Shown: piece after piece, positions 37,982-46,068 of the stretch | How the letters are laid out: the number at the start of each line of letters is the position of its first letter | Numbering within the stretch: the first letter of the stretch is position 1 | DNA from: Saprospirales bacterium | GTDB taxonomy: Bacteria; Bacteroidota; Bacteroidia; Chitinophagales; JADIYW01 | Length of the DNA stretch: 64,000 nucleotides | Assembly: GCA_016711605.1 (NCBI GenBank) | Contig: JADJSS010000007.1 | Location: 310,001-374,000 of the forward strand | Direction: 5' to 3' | Notes under the pieces: generated by a model | What the model was told of the DNA's origin: nothing | Seen by the model: only the letters and a program-made list of their open reading frames with translations | The model's database searches: none | Position numbers and translations under genes: made by a program

Positions 37982-39268
37982 ATGAAGCAACTGATTTTTA
38001 CACTATTTCTTCTTTTATTTCTTTTCAATAATTCTTCTGCGTCTGATTGTGGAAACGGAAGATATAAAAACAAACTATTTTCTACGGTGAAGCGCACCAA
38101 CAATATTGTGTACGCAACTAAACCGCAAAGCAACGGCGTTCCAATTCAGTTGCGTTATGATGTATATGAACCGCAAGGTGACACAGGTCGCAACCGCGCA
38201 GTGATGCTATTGATTCATGGTGGTGCGTACTTAAAATTATTAGACCAAAATAGTCCTGATATAGTTTTATTGTGCAATTATTTTGCTCAGTTAGGTTATG
38301 TTGCTATTTCTATAGATTACCGCCAAGAGCCAAATTTATTAGGTTTGCTTTCAGAAGAAGTTATGGTGAAAGCAGTTTCGCGCGCGTTGATTGATACAAA
38401 AGATGCGATTGATCATTTAATCGATACTTATTCTAATGGAAATCCATATCGCATCGATACATCTAAAGCATTTATTGGTGGTGTTTCGGCTGGTGCGGTT
38501 TCTACCATGTTTATTACTTATTTAGATAGCTTGCAAATGTTGTCACCGAAATATCAGCAATGGATCATAGATGCCAATGGTGTGAATGCTGATTCTATTT
38601 TGCGTCATCGTTTTGATAAAATAAAACCAAAAGCAGCTATTAGTATTTCTGGTGCCATTTTAGATACGAATTGGATAAAACCCAATGGAATTGATTTATT
38701 ATTAAATCACGGTTCTGTTGACCCAATTGTTCCATACAATTATGGAAAACCATTTAGTATTCCTACGTTGCCTTATTTATATGGTGGAAAAGCCATGAAT
38801 GCAAGAGCTTTGCATCAAGGTATCTATGTTGAGTTTGAAGATTGGATTGGCAGAAGTCATGTGCCATTTTTTAATTTAGATTTGGGAAATATTTTAACCT
38901 TACAATTAATCAACCAACCTATTTTTGACAGTACCAAAAGTCACATCAAGAATTTTTGTTATCGTTTGTTGGATTGCAACCGCGTTACTGGAATTCGTGA
39001 AAACGTAGTTGGCAAAGCCAACATATTTCCAAATCCAACTCAACAAAATTTTACAGTTGAATTACCTAAAGCAATTGGTTCAAAAGACTGGACTGTTGAA
39101 TTGTACGATATTTTAGGAAAACAGGTTTTTGCTCGAAATTATGATAACAGCTATCAATCTATAGAAATAAACCAAAATCTATCGCCAAATATCTATTTCT
39201 TAAAAATGTATTATGAGCAAAACGGCGAGACTTTTGTTTATACTGCGAAAATTATTATTTCGGAATAA
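37982..39268 (+). CDS. Secreted alpha/beta-hydrolase (esterase) with T9SS sorting domain
   Basis: A 428-residue exported carboxylesterase-like enzyme. The signal peptide covers residues 1-20. The oxyanion-hole motif HGGAY is at 79-83. The nucleophile is Ser169 in GGVSAGA, and a candidate catalytic His is in GRSHVPF (about 300). An acid residue probably comes from the LNHGSVDPIVPYN segment. From about residue 345 a type IX sorting domain follows (ANIFPNPTQQNFTVEL ... LYDILGKQVFA ... NIYFLKMYY), so the enzyme is probably cell-surface attached or released. It may be a polysaccharide acetyl esterase or lipase. It is divergent from uvrB, 103 bases away. Confidence 0.85.
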   Translation: MKQLIFTLFLLLFLFNNSSASDCGNGRYKNKLFSTVKRTNNIVYATKPQSNGVPIQLRYDVYEPQGDTGRNRAVMLLIHGGAYLKLLDQNSPDIVLLCNYFAQLGYVAISIDYRQEPNLLGLLSEEVMVKAVSRALIDTKDAIDHLIDTYSNGNPYRIDTSKAFIGGVSAGAVSTMFITYLDSLQMLSPKYQQWIIDANGVNADSILRHRFDKIKPKAAISISGAILDTNWIKPNGIDLLLNHGSVDPIVPYNYGKPFSIPTLPYLYGGKAMNARALHQGIYVEFEDWIGRSHVPFFNLDLGNILTLQLINQPIFDSTKSHIKNFCYRLLDCNRVTGIRENVVGKANIFPNPTQQNFTVELPKAIGSKDWTVELYDILGKQVFARNYDNSYQSIEINQNLSPNIYFLKMYYEQNGETFVYTAKIIISE

Positions 39269-39286
39269 TATCAATTAACTAGCTGT

Positions 39287-39335
39287 GGTTCGTGTCTCAC
39301 GAAACACCACATAAAAGGTTCATGAGACACGAACC
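39287..39335. repeat. 17-bp inverted repeat after the esterase gene
   Basis: GGTTCGTGTCTCACGAA (39287-39303) and TTCATGAGACACGAACC (39319-39335) pair over 17 positions with one G-T wobble, around a 15-base loop. The left arm is itself partly palindromic. It starts 19 bases after the esterase stop but has no T run, so it is more likely a small mobile palindrome than a simple terminator. Confidence 0.6.
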
Positions 39336-39467
39336 TTGGCAAGATAAGCACTGAAAGCAAATCAAAACAAAAGAAACAAAATAATTTTATAAAACTTTTA
39401 AAAGTATATTTATGGTATTGGTTCATTAGTTGCAGAGCGATGAGCACTGTGAGAGAAACAGCATTAC

Positions 39468-40016
39468 ATGAAATTTATAAAAATTTATTTTATCACTAAC
39501 AATAGGTTTAGCGTTTTTAGGATCACTTATGTTCGGTATTATAGATTAACGAATAAACAACATCTACAAGAAATTAAAGAATTAAGATCTAAAGCAAAAT
39601 ATACAATTGGCAAAGTAACCAGGCAAGGAAACATGAAAGGCAATTATGCTGTTTTAGAATATAAAATAAATGGGAAAAAACATACAACTAAACAAGATTG
39701 TGGTACTAATGATATTGAAGAAGGTGAGTATTTTAAAATTATGTATGATTCAACAGATATTTATAATTGTTATGTTTTATTTGAAGAGCCTATCTTTCTA
39801 AATACTGAATATGTAAGTACTTATTGTGGTAAAATAATTTATGTTCAAGATGGTTATAGCGTTAGGATAGAGTTTTATGTAAATAACACCAGATACACGC
39901 GATCACAAAATATTTATCCTGACGACACTTTTTTTAAATTAGGCAGAATGTATAATGTTAGATATAAAGTAAGCAACCCAAATATTGCAATTATTGACAG
40001 AGTATCTTGTGATTAA
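39468..40016 (+). CDS. Hypothetical protein, probably membrane-anchored
   Basis: A 182-residue protein of unknown family. From residue 30 it is a soluble beta-rich domain with two similar halves (TIGKVTRQGNMKGNYAVLEY and CGKIIYVQDGYSVRIEFYV) and four cysteines. Residues 8-26 in the literal frame look unnatural (NNRFSVFRITYVRYY). The next frame over the same bases reads FILSLTIGLAFLGSLMFGII, a good membrane helix. One extra A in the A5 run near 39481 and one missing base near 39545 would explain this. I therefore infer an N-terminal membrane anchor hidden by two compensating indels. Confidence 0.5.
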   Translation: MKFIKIYFITNNRFSVFRITYVRYYRLTNKQHLQEIKELRSKAKYTIGKVTRQGNMKGNYAVLEYKINGKKHTTKQDCGTNDIEEGEYFKIMYDSTDIYNCYVLFEEPIFLNTEYVSTYCGKIIYVQDGYSVRIEFYVNNTRYTRSQNIYPDDTFFKLGRMYNVRYKVSNPNIAIIDRVSCD

Positions 40017-40259
40017 ATGCTATAATTTGCATTTCCTTATAAATTCTTGACAACTTTAATGTACCATCTTTACCAATAGAGAAACTCACTGCCTAAAGAT
40101 TGTCGCTAGTACAATAATCAAGTGTTTTATAATTATTTTTTAGTGATTTATAGAAAACGAGTTTAAAAAGGAATTAAGTCACAAACCATTTCCTCTATTA
40201 ACATCTTTTTTGCTTATCATTCCATAACATTTCCTATTTTTACCGTATAAAATTAAAAT

Positions 40260-40784
40260 ATGGAATTTAAAGAAATTATTGCAGTGACTGGTGTACCAGG
40301 TTTAAAAAAATTAGTAGCGAACAGAAATGATGGTTTAATATTGAGCGAATTGGATGGCTCTAACAAAAAATTTTATTCTAATCGTCAGCATATGTTTTCG
40401 CCGTTAGAAAACATTTCAATTTATACAGATAACGATACGGTGGTTTTATTGGATGTGATGCTGGAAATGAAAGCGCAAAAAGCAACCAACGCGCCAGTAG
40501 AACCAAATGCATCAAACGATGATTTGAGAAATTATTTAGGAAAAATTTTACCGAATTTCGATAGAGAACGTGTAAATATTTCTGACATCAAAAAACTACT
40601 AAAATGGTTTGCTGTTTTAGAACCGTTAGATGTAATTAAAAAAGCAGAAACAACTGAAAGTGATGAAGCAAAAACAGTAGCGAAAAAAGAAGTGGCAAAA
40701 CCGAAAACAGTTGCGCCAGCAAAAGATGTAGTGATGCAAAAACAATCGGTGCAAAAACCACGTCAGACTAAAAATAAAGTGTAA
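40260..40784 (+). CDS. DUF5606-family protein
   Basis: A 174-residue cytoplasmic protein of a family conserved through Bacteroidota. The N-terminal domain (residues 1-70: KEIIAVTGVPGLKKLVANRN, then ILSELDGSNKKFYSNRQHMF) is an SH3-like beta unit. A helical segment (NDDLRNYLGKILPNFDRERV) follows, and then a Lys/Ala/Val-rich tail from about residue 130. Function is unknown in the literature I know. It is followed by a strong terminator hairpin and then the M3 peptidase gene. Confidence 0.75.
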   Translation: MEFKEIIAVTGVPGLKKLVANRNDGLILSELDGSNKKFYSNRQHMFSPLENISIYTDNDTVVLLDVMLEMKAQKATNAPVEPNASNDDLRNYLGKILPNFDRERVNISDIKKLLKWFAVLEPLDVIKKAETTESDEAKTVAKKEVAKPKTVAPAKDVVMQKQSVQKPRQTKNKV

Positions 40785-40800
40785 CTCAAATATTGCAGTA

Positions 40801-40835
40801 ATCCTTGAAGGTTTTAAAAACCTTCAAGGATTTTG
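40801..40835 (+). terminator. Perfect 15-bp hairpin terminator after the DUF5606 gene
   Basis: ATCCTTGAAGGTTTT, one A, then AAAACCTTCAAGGAT, followed by TTTTG. The arms match at all 15 positions, and the inner T/A pairs would form the loop. It starts 17 bases after the stop codon. Confidence 0.8.
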
Positions 40836-40862
40836 TATGTTTAAAACATAAAGTATATTTAA

Positions 40863-42563
40863 ATGAAAACCATCACTCGCAACAAACGCAGCTATCTTGC
40901 AGATAATTTAGTGGTACACACTTGGCAAGATATTGCAACCTATTACGATGAATTATCAAGCAGAACCATTGAAAATAAAGATGAATTATTGAAATGGATG
41001 CACGATAGAAGTGAAACCGATGCCGTTTTAGATGAAGAATATCGCTGGCGTTATATTCGCCAAACATGCGATACCGAAAACGAAATTGATAAAAAAGCGT
41101 ACGAAGATTTTATCCAAATGATTATGCCAAACTGGATGACGTTTGCCAATCAGCTGAATAAAAAATTAGCTGAAAATCCATTCATCAATGAATTGGATCA
41201 GGAACGATTTTTTATTTATTTGCGTGGTTTGAAAAAAGAAATTTCTTTATTCAGAGATGAAAATATTCCGTTGTCGCAACAAGTACAATTAAAATCGCAA
41301 GAGTACGGAAACGCAATTGCTGCGATGAGCATTGAGCACGAAGGCAATGAATATACGTTGCCGCAAGCTGCTGTTTTCCTGCAAAATCAAGATAGAAATT
41401 TACGAAAAGCGATTTACGAAAAAACAGCTGACAGGCGTTTGCAAGACCGCGATAAATTAAATGTTTTATTTTCTGAGTTAGTACAAATTCGTCACCAAAT
41501 GGCTTTGAATGCTGGCTTTGAAAACTATCGAGATTTTATGTTTGCTGAACTCGGCAGATTTGATTATGATGTAAAAGCGTGCGAACAATTTCATGAAGCC
41601 ATTAAATCAGAAGTGATTCCATTGGTTAAAAAAATTCATCAAAAAAGAAAACAACAATTAGCGGTAACGTCTTTGTTTCCGTATGATTTGGATGTTGATG
41701 CAGAAAATTTACCAGCATTAAAACCATTCAATACTCAAGATGAATTGATTGACAAATCTGTTGCTTGTTTAAATAAAGTAGATCCGTTTTTTGCTGAGTG
41801 CATTTCCATCATGAACAATATGCATTATTTGGATTTGAATTCTCGCAAAGGAAAAGCACCTGGTGGTTATAACATGACGTTACCAGAAATAGGCGTTCCG
41901 TTTATTTTTATGAATGCAGCAGGCACGCACCGCGATTTGGAAACCATGGTACACGAAGCTGGACATGCAGTGCATTCGTTTTTGATGCGCGATCTTCCGT
42001 ATAATTTTGATCAGGAAATTACTTCTGAATCTGCAGAATTGGCATCCATGAGTATGGAACTGATGACGTTTGATGGTTTGGATGCGTTCTATAACGAAGC
42101 TGATGCGAAACGCGCGATTGAAACACATTTGGAAGGTATTATTACGATGTTGCCTTGGATTGCGCTGGTAGATAAATTCCAACATTGGATCTACACGAAT
42201 CCAACGCATAGTATTGACGAACGCGAAAATAAATGGCTGGAATTTCAGAGTGAATTGAGCAGTGGTGAAATTGACTGGACAAATTATGAAGATTTTAGAA
42301 AAACATTATGGCACAAGCAATTGCATATTTTTGAAGTTCCGTTTTATTATATAGAATACGGAATTGCGCAATTGGGTGCGATTGCGGTTTGGCGAAACTA
42401 TACCCAAAATAAAGCGAAAGCGATTGAAGATTATAAAAATGCGTTGAAATTAGGTTACACAAAATCAATACCTGAAATGTATAAAACAGCAGGCATCGAA
42501 TTTAATTTCTCTAAAGAATATGTGAAAGAATTGATGGATTTTTTGAAGAGTGCGATTGGATAA
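40863..42563 (+). CDS. M3-family oligoendopeptidase
   Basis: A 566-residue zinc peptidase of the PepF/oligoendopeptidase type, degrading short peptides in the cytoplasm; no signal peptide is seen. The zinc motif HEAGH is at residues 364-368 in DLETMVHEAGHAVHSFL. The third ligand Glu is in TSESAELASMSMELM, 24-30 residues later. The substrate-binding YYIEYGIAQLGAIAVW lies near residue 495. ENKWLEFQSEL and HIFEVPFYYIEYG are typical of the family's C-terminal half. Length is normal for the short bacterial forms. A perfect bidirectional terminator lies just after the stop. Confidence 0.93.
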   Translation: MKTITRNKRSYLADNLVVHTWQDIATYYDELSSRTIENKDELLKWMHDRSETDAVLDEEYRWRYIRQTCDTENEIDKKAYEDFIQMIMPNWMTFANQLNKKLAENPFINELDQERFFIYLRGLKKEISLFRDENIPLSQQVQLKSQEYGNAIAAMSIEHEGNEYTLPQAAVFLQNQDRNLRKAIYEKTADRRLQDRDKLNVLFSELVQIRHQMALNAGFENYRDFMFAELGRFDYDVKACEQFHEAIKSEVIPLVKKIHQKRKQQLAVTSLFPYDLDVDAENLPALKPFNTQDELIDKSVACLNKVDPFFAECISIMNNMHYLDLNSRKGKAPGGYNMTLPEIGVPFIFMNAAGTHRDLETMVHEAGHAVHSFLMRDLPYNFDQEITSESAELASMSMELMTFDGLDAFYNEADAKRAIETHLEGIITMLPWIALVDKFQHWIYTNPTHSIDERENKWLEFQSELSSGEIDWTNYEDFRKTLWHKQLHIFEVPFYYIEYGIAQLGAIAVWRNYTQNKAKAIEDYKNALKLGYTKSIPEMYKTAGIEFNFSKEYVKELMDFLKSAIG

Positions 42564-42582
42564 TTCTAACTTTTAAAAATGA

Positions 42583-42633
42583 ATTATAAAAAGAAGAAGG
42601 CATCACAGTGTGATGCCTTCTTCTTTTTATAAT
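42583..42633. terminator. Perfect 25-bp bidirectional terminator
   Basis: Two 25-base arms, 42583-42607 and 42609-42633, pair without a mismatch around one G. Each carries GAAGAAGGCATCACA or its complement, and the outer ends supply A and T runs. It lies between the convergent M3 peptidase and thioredoxin-fold genes and should stop transcription in both directions. Confidence 0.9.
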
Positions 42634-42644
42634 AAAGCTTGTTT

Positions 42645-43250
42645 TTATTTTTTCCATTTAATACTACAGCCAATTGCTTTGGTTGAAGTTGTTGCAACTG
42701 GTTTTCCAGCCAATAATGCATCTATAGCGCTTTCTGCATATTTCTCTTTTACGTCGGCTGCTTTTTCCCAATTATCGTCAATCGCGCCTATGTATTTTAC
42801 AACCAATTTATCACCTGCTTTTTGCACGATAAATACATGTGGTGTTTTTGTTGCACCAAATTGTTTTGCAATATTTTGTGATTCATCATACAAATAAGGA
42901 AAATTAAATTTTTTCTCTTTTGAACGCACTTGCATAGCTTCGAAATTATCTTCTGGATATTGTATAGCATCATTCGGATTGATAGCAATTACTGGATATC
43001 CAGCTTTTGCATACTTTTTATTTAATGCTAAAATTCTGTCTTCATACGCCATTGCATATGGACAATGATTACAAGTAAAAGTGATAATAAAACCTTTTGA
43101 ATCTTTATAATCAGCCAAGGAAACATTTTTACCATCAATATTTTGTAAGGAAAAATCTTTGATGTTATCACCAACTTTGTAGCCATCTTGCGCCATTGAA
43201 AATAAAGTGAAACTAAAAATCGCTACTAACGATAAAACTAATTTTTGCAT
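42645..43250 (-). CDS. Exported thioredoxin-fold (redoxin/AhpC-TSA-like) protein
   Basis: A 201-residue periplasmic protein with a signal peptide ending at FSMAQ and a thioredoxin fold. DFSLQNIDGKNVSLADYKDSKG leads to the redox motif CNHC at residues 60-63 (FTCNHCPYAMAYEDRI), typical of the thiol-disulfide or peroxiredoxin-like family that follows this pattern. FGATKTPHVFIVQK supplies the cis-proline. It probably handles periplasmic disulfides or peroxides. The next gene, a TlpA-like protein, ends two bases upstream of its start, so the two form a redox operon. Confidence 0.85.
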   Translation of the reverse strand: MQKLVLSLVAIFSFTLFSMAQDGYKVGDNIKDFSLQNIDGKNVSLADYKDSKGFIITFTCNHCPYAMAYEDRILALNKKYAKAGYPVIAINPNDAIQYPEDNFEAMQVRSKEKKFNFPYLYDESQNIAKQFGATKTPHVFIVQKAGDKLVVKYIGAIDDNWEKAADVKEKYAESAIDALLAGKPVATTSTKAIGCSIKWKK

Positions 43251-43252
43251 AA

Positions 43253-43750
43253 TTATAATTTAGAGTGAATAAAATCTTCTAATGCTTTTTGATCAGCAAA
43301 ATCACCTTCCTGGAAATTTACATTTTCACCATTTTTGTATAAAATTGTTGCTGGAATAGTGCCTGACCATTTCGGTTCTATTTTTTCAATCCATATGTTT
43401 GGATTTCCTGCTGATAATAAAAAACATTCTGCAGTGTATTTTCTCATCTTAATAAATTGCTCAACTCCAAATACGCGTGATTTTGCGTCTTGACTAACCA
43501 AGATTATTTTTACTGGTTTGTCTTTATAAGCAATTGTAGCAGTTTGAAATAACGGCAATTCTTCTACACATGGTTTGCACCAGGTTGCCCAGAAATTTAC
43601 TACATACAACGTATCATTTTTTTGAAGCACGCGATTTTGATATTGTGACAAATCAAAAACAGGCACGTTTGTTTGTGCAAACGAAACAGTGCTGAATAAA
43701 ATGCAAAGAATTATAAAAAGTAAATGTCGATAGTAATTCATGTATTGCAA
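43253..43750 (-). CDS. TlpA-like thiol-disulfide oxidoreductase
   Basis: A 165-residue exported thioredoxin-fold protein. The signal peptide runs to SFAQ (residue 26). The active site is WCKPC at 57-61 (VVNFWATWCKPCVEELPLF), and the cis-Pro loop is GTIPATILYKNG near 133-144. This is the reductive, membrane- or periplasm-acting TlpA/ResA class used for cytochrome maturation or general thiol reduction. It is co-directional and two bases upstream of the CNHC protein, which suggests that they exchange electrons or share substrates. Confidence 0.87.
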   Translation of the reverse strand: MQYMNYYRHLLFIILCILFSTVSFAQTNVPVFDLSQYQNRVLQKNDTLYVVNFWATWCKPCVEELPLFQTATIAYKDKPVKIILVSQDAKSRVFGVEQFIKMRKYTAECFLLSAGNPNIWIEKIEPKWSGTIPATILYKNGENVNFQEGDFADQKALEDFIHSKL

Positions 43751-43837
43751 GTTAACAAATTCTATTGCGCTTTGTTTAATGATTTTGTAAAAACCAACAT
43801 AATTTAAGGTTGTTTAAGGTTTTTGATTGGTGTTTTA

Positions 43838-43845
43838 TATTTTTG
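43838..43845 (+). promoter_or_regulatory. Candidate -7 promoter box deciding a start codon
   Basis: TATTTTTG fits TAnnTTTG and lies 25 bases before the TTG at 43863. Transcription starting a few bases after the box would begin downstream of the TTG at 43827, which supports the later start for the following gene. Confidence 0.4.
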
Positions 43846-43862
43846 TAGAAATAGTATTCCGT

Positions 43863-44279
43863 TTGGTAAAAAACATACAAGAATTAGTTGCGCAATTTGA
43901 GCAAGAAAGCTTACCAAAAGAGCAATGGACACACGAAGCACATTTGACGGTTGGTTGTTTTTATGTATTTCATTTTGGAAAAGAAAAAGCATTAGAAACA
44001 ATACGCACCAACATAAAAAAATATAACGTAGCAACTGGTGGCGAAAATACAGATACTGCTGGTTATCACGAAACGATTACAGTGTTTTGGATTTGGAATA
44101 TCAATGAGTTTATAAAAAATCACGGAAAAGAAAATACGTTAGAAACTATTATTCAGCAATTTATTACTAGCAAATACGCAGATAAAAGTTTGCCTTTTAG
44201 CTATTATTCAAAAGAATTATTACTTTCAACAGCAGCCAGATTAAATTTTATAGAACCAGATATTGCTGGTTTTGTCTAA
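43863..44279 (+). CDS. Conserved hypothetical protein
   Basis: A 138-residue soluble protein when started at the TTG at 43863 (LVKNIQELVAQFEQESLPKE). The start at 43827 would add residues read through the promoter box. Conserved-looking motifs are WTHEAHLTVGCFY, YNVATGGENTDTAGYHETIT and LPFSYYSKELLLSTAAR. I have the impression of a widespread hypothetical family with invariant His and Glu residues, which could bind a metal, but I cannot name it. It stands alone between the redox genes and another small gene. Confidence 0.6.
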   Translation: MVKNIQELVAQFEQESLPKEQWTHEAHLTVGCFYVFHFGKEKALETIRTNIKKYNVATGGENTDTAGYHETITVFWIWNINEFIKNHGKENTLETIIQQFITSKYADKSLPFSYYSKELLLSTAARLNFIEPDIAGFV

Positions 44280-44394
44280 TAATTTAAATTAATTAATTAT
44301 CAAGTTGACACAATAATTGAACTTTTTAAACGTTTTTAACATTAATATAGCAGTTGACTTAGTTAAATAGCACCTTTTTTTTATATTTTTATAT

Positions 44395-44820
44395 ATGCGA
44401 TTTTTTGGCTCCATAATTTTAATTCTTACTTGCAGCAGTTTATTTGCTATGCAATCTCTAAAATCATTGGAAAAATACACACCAAAAAATAGCAACAGTC
44501 CGTGCGTTCAGGCCTTTTTGAATTCAGAAATGTTGAATTGTGGTACCTTTATTTCAAAAAAATCAAAAGGAATTTTAACCGTTTCTAAAGACAATATCAA
44601 TAAAATTTATTTCAATGTTACCTTAAAGTCGAACATTGGAAAAAAAGATGAGCCACCTATTTATTTGCGTTTCATTAAACAAAAATCGTTAGACATAAAC
44701 GAAATTATGGAATATGCAGAAGATGGTGACGAAATTTATATCGAACAATTTGTAGCGTCAGTCAATAAAATCGACTTGAATTGTGCGCCAGCCAGTTTTA
44801 CAGTTAGTACAGATTTATAA
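44395..44820 (+). CDS. Hypothetical exported protein
   Basis: A 141-residue protein of unknown family with a signal peptide (MRFFGSIILILTCSSLFAM). The mature part contains SPCVQAFLNSEMLNCGTF, with two cysteines that could pair, and a late cysteine (DLNCAPASFTV). Its stop is 9 bases from the end of the convergent glycosyltransferase gene that starts the polysaccharide cluster. An AT-rich TATATTTTTATA stretch lies directly before its ATG. Confidence 0.55.
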   Translation: MRFFGSIILILTCSSLFAMQSLKSLEKYTPKNSNSPCVQAFLNSEMLNCGTFISKKSKGILTVSKDNINKIYFNVTLKSNIGKKDEPPIYLRFIKQKSLDINEIMEYAEDGDEIYIEQFVASVNKIDLNCAPASFTVSTDL

Positions 44821-44829
44821 ACCAAGCTG

Positions 44830-46059
44830 TTATTTTGCTAATACACTTTGATATGTTTCAGCATATTTCTGAACACCATTTTCCAAAGAAAAATAATCTT
44901 TTGCACCTGCAATAATTTGTTCAGGATTGTATTTTTTTATCAAAGAAAAACTGACATCTTCAGAAAAATCCATTTCATAGACATCTTTTACAACATAACC
45001 TGCGTTGTAATTATTAACAATAAAATCAGTGTCGCCAACGTGACTGTTACAAATAACTGGCTTGCCCATCGCCATGATTTCGCCTTGTTTTGTTGGTGAT
45101 GACGCACGTTTAGAATAAGATGGTAAAATAAAAAAGATAGAATAATTACAAATAGAAATTAATGCTGGAATTTCATTTCGATTGCCAGCACGAATGATAA
45201 TGGCATCTTTTACATTATAATATGCTGCTGTTTTTAAAATGCGTTCATGCTCGTCTTTTGTTACAAACAAAAACTTTGCGGTTGGTTCTTGTTTTTTAAA
45301 TTCGGCAAAAAACAGCATCATTTCTGTCAGCATATACCAAGTACCAATCGATCCTAAATACAATAAAACATAATCATTTTCTTGAATATTTAATTCGTTT
45401 TTCAATGCTGTGATTTGTTGTTGCTCTAGGTTGTTCTTATCAAATAAATCTAAATCGGCGCAACATGGAATAACTTGTATTTTTATTGGATTATTGGTAA
45501 TATGTTTCCAACTAAGCATTTCGACTTTTGCGTTTTGCGTCAAACTTATCGTATAATCAGCATTTTCTAAAAACTGTTTTTCTTTCTTTTTGAAGTAATT
45601 ATAAACCATTCTATACAATGGATTTTTTAAGTTCCATAATTTTCCATCAACGCGTTCATCGGCCCAAAAACCGCGCATATCAAAAATAAATTTTGTTTGG
45701 AAAGTATGTTTCATTTGCAAACCAATCATTGATGCAATGTAACTTCTGCAATGCACAATTTTAAACTGCTTGGATTGCTGTAATTTAAAAGCTAATTTTT
45801 TGATACGATAAACATCAAAAACAGTTGATAAAATTGGTGGTTTTTTAGTGTAGGATATTGGCTGCCAATCTATTTTATGTTCATCTAAAATAGATTTAAT
45901 TAACTCTTTGTTTTTGGCAAAAACTTCTTCTTTTTCACAACTAATTAAGGTGAAAGAATATCCTTTTTTTGTTAAACCAATTAAATATGGAATTACTTGC
46001 GATTGACCGAGCGGATCGGTCATTCCATCGTACGAAATATATAGGCAATTAATCGGCAT
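44830..46059 (-). CDS. Family 4 glycosyltransferase
   Basis: A 409-residue GT-B retaining glycosyltransferase, the promoter-distal end of the surface polysaccharide cluster. The N-terminal domain begins INCLYISYDGMTDPLGQSQV. The acceptor-domain segment HCRSYIASMIG lies near residue 105. The C-terminal donor domain contains YVLLYLGSIGTWYM, RAGNRNEIPALIS and the PTKQGEIMAMGKPVI segment, in which the Glu contacts the nucleotide sugar. There is a 9-base gap to asnB on its upstream side. Sugar specificity is unknown. Confidence 0.87.
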   Translation of the reverse strand: MPINCLYISYDGMTDPLGQSQVIPYLIGLTKKGYSFTLISCEKEEVFAKNKELIKSILDEHKIDWQPISYTKKPPILSTVFDVYRIKKLAFKLQQSKQFKIVHCRSYIASMIGLQMKHTFQTKFIFDMRGFWADERVDGKLWNLKNPLYRMVYNYFKKKEKQFLENADYTISLTQNAKVEMLSWKHITNNPIKIQVIPCCADLDLFDKNNLEQQQITALKNELNIQENDYVLLYLGSIGTWYMLTEMMLFFAEFKKQEPTAKFLFVTKDEHERILKTAAYYNVKDAIIIRAGNRNEIPALISICNYSIFFILPSYSKRASSPTKQGEIMAMGKPVICNSHVGDTDFIVNNYNAGYVVKDVYEMDFSEDVSFSLIKKYNPEQIIAGAKDYFSLENGVQKYAETYQSVLAK

Positions 46060-46068
46060 CAGCTATTT

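Noticed and set aside
39287..39335. Simple Rho-independent terminator of the esterase gene
   Set aside because: There is no T run after either arm, unlike the clear terminators at 12147, 40801 and 42583; kept as a repeat instead.
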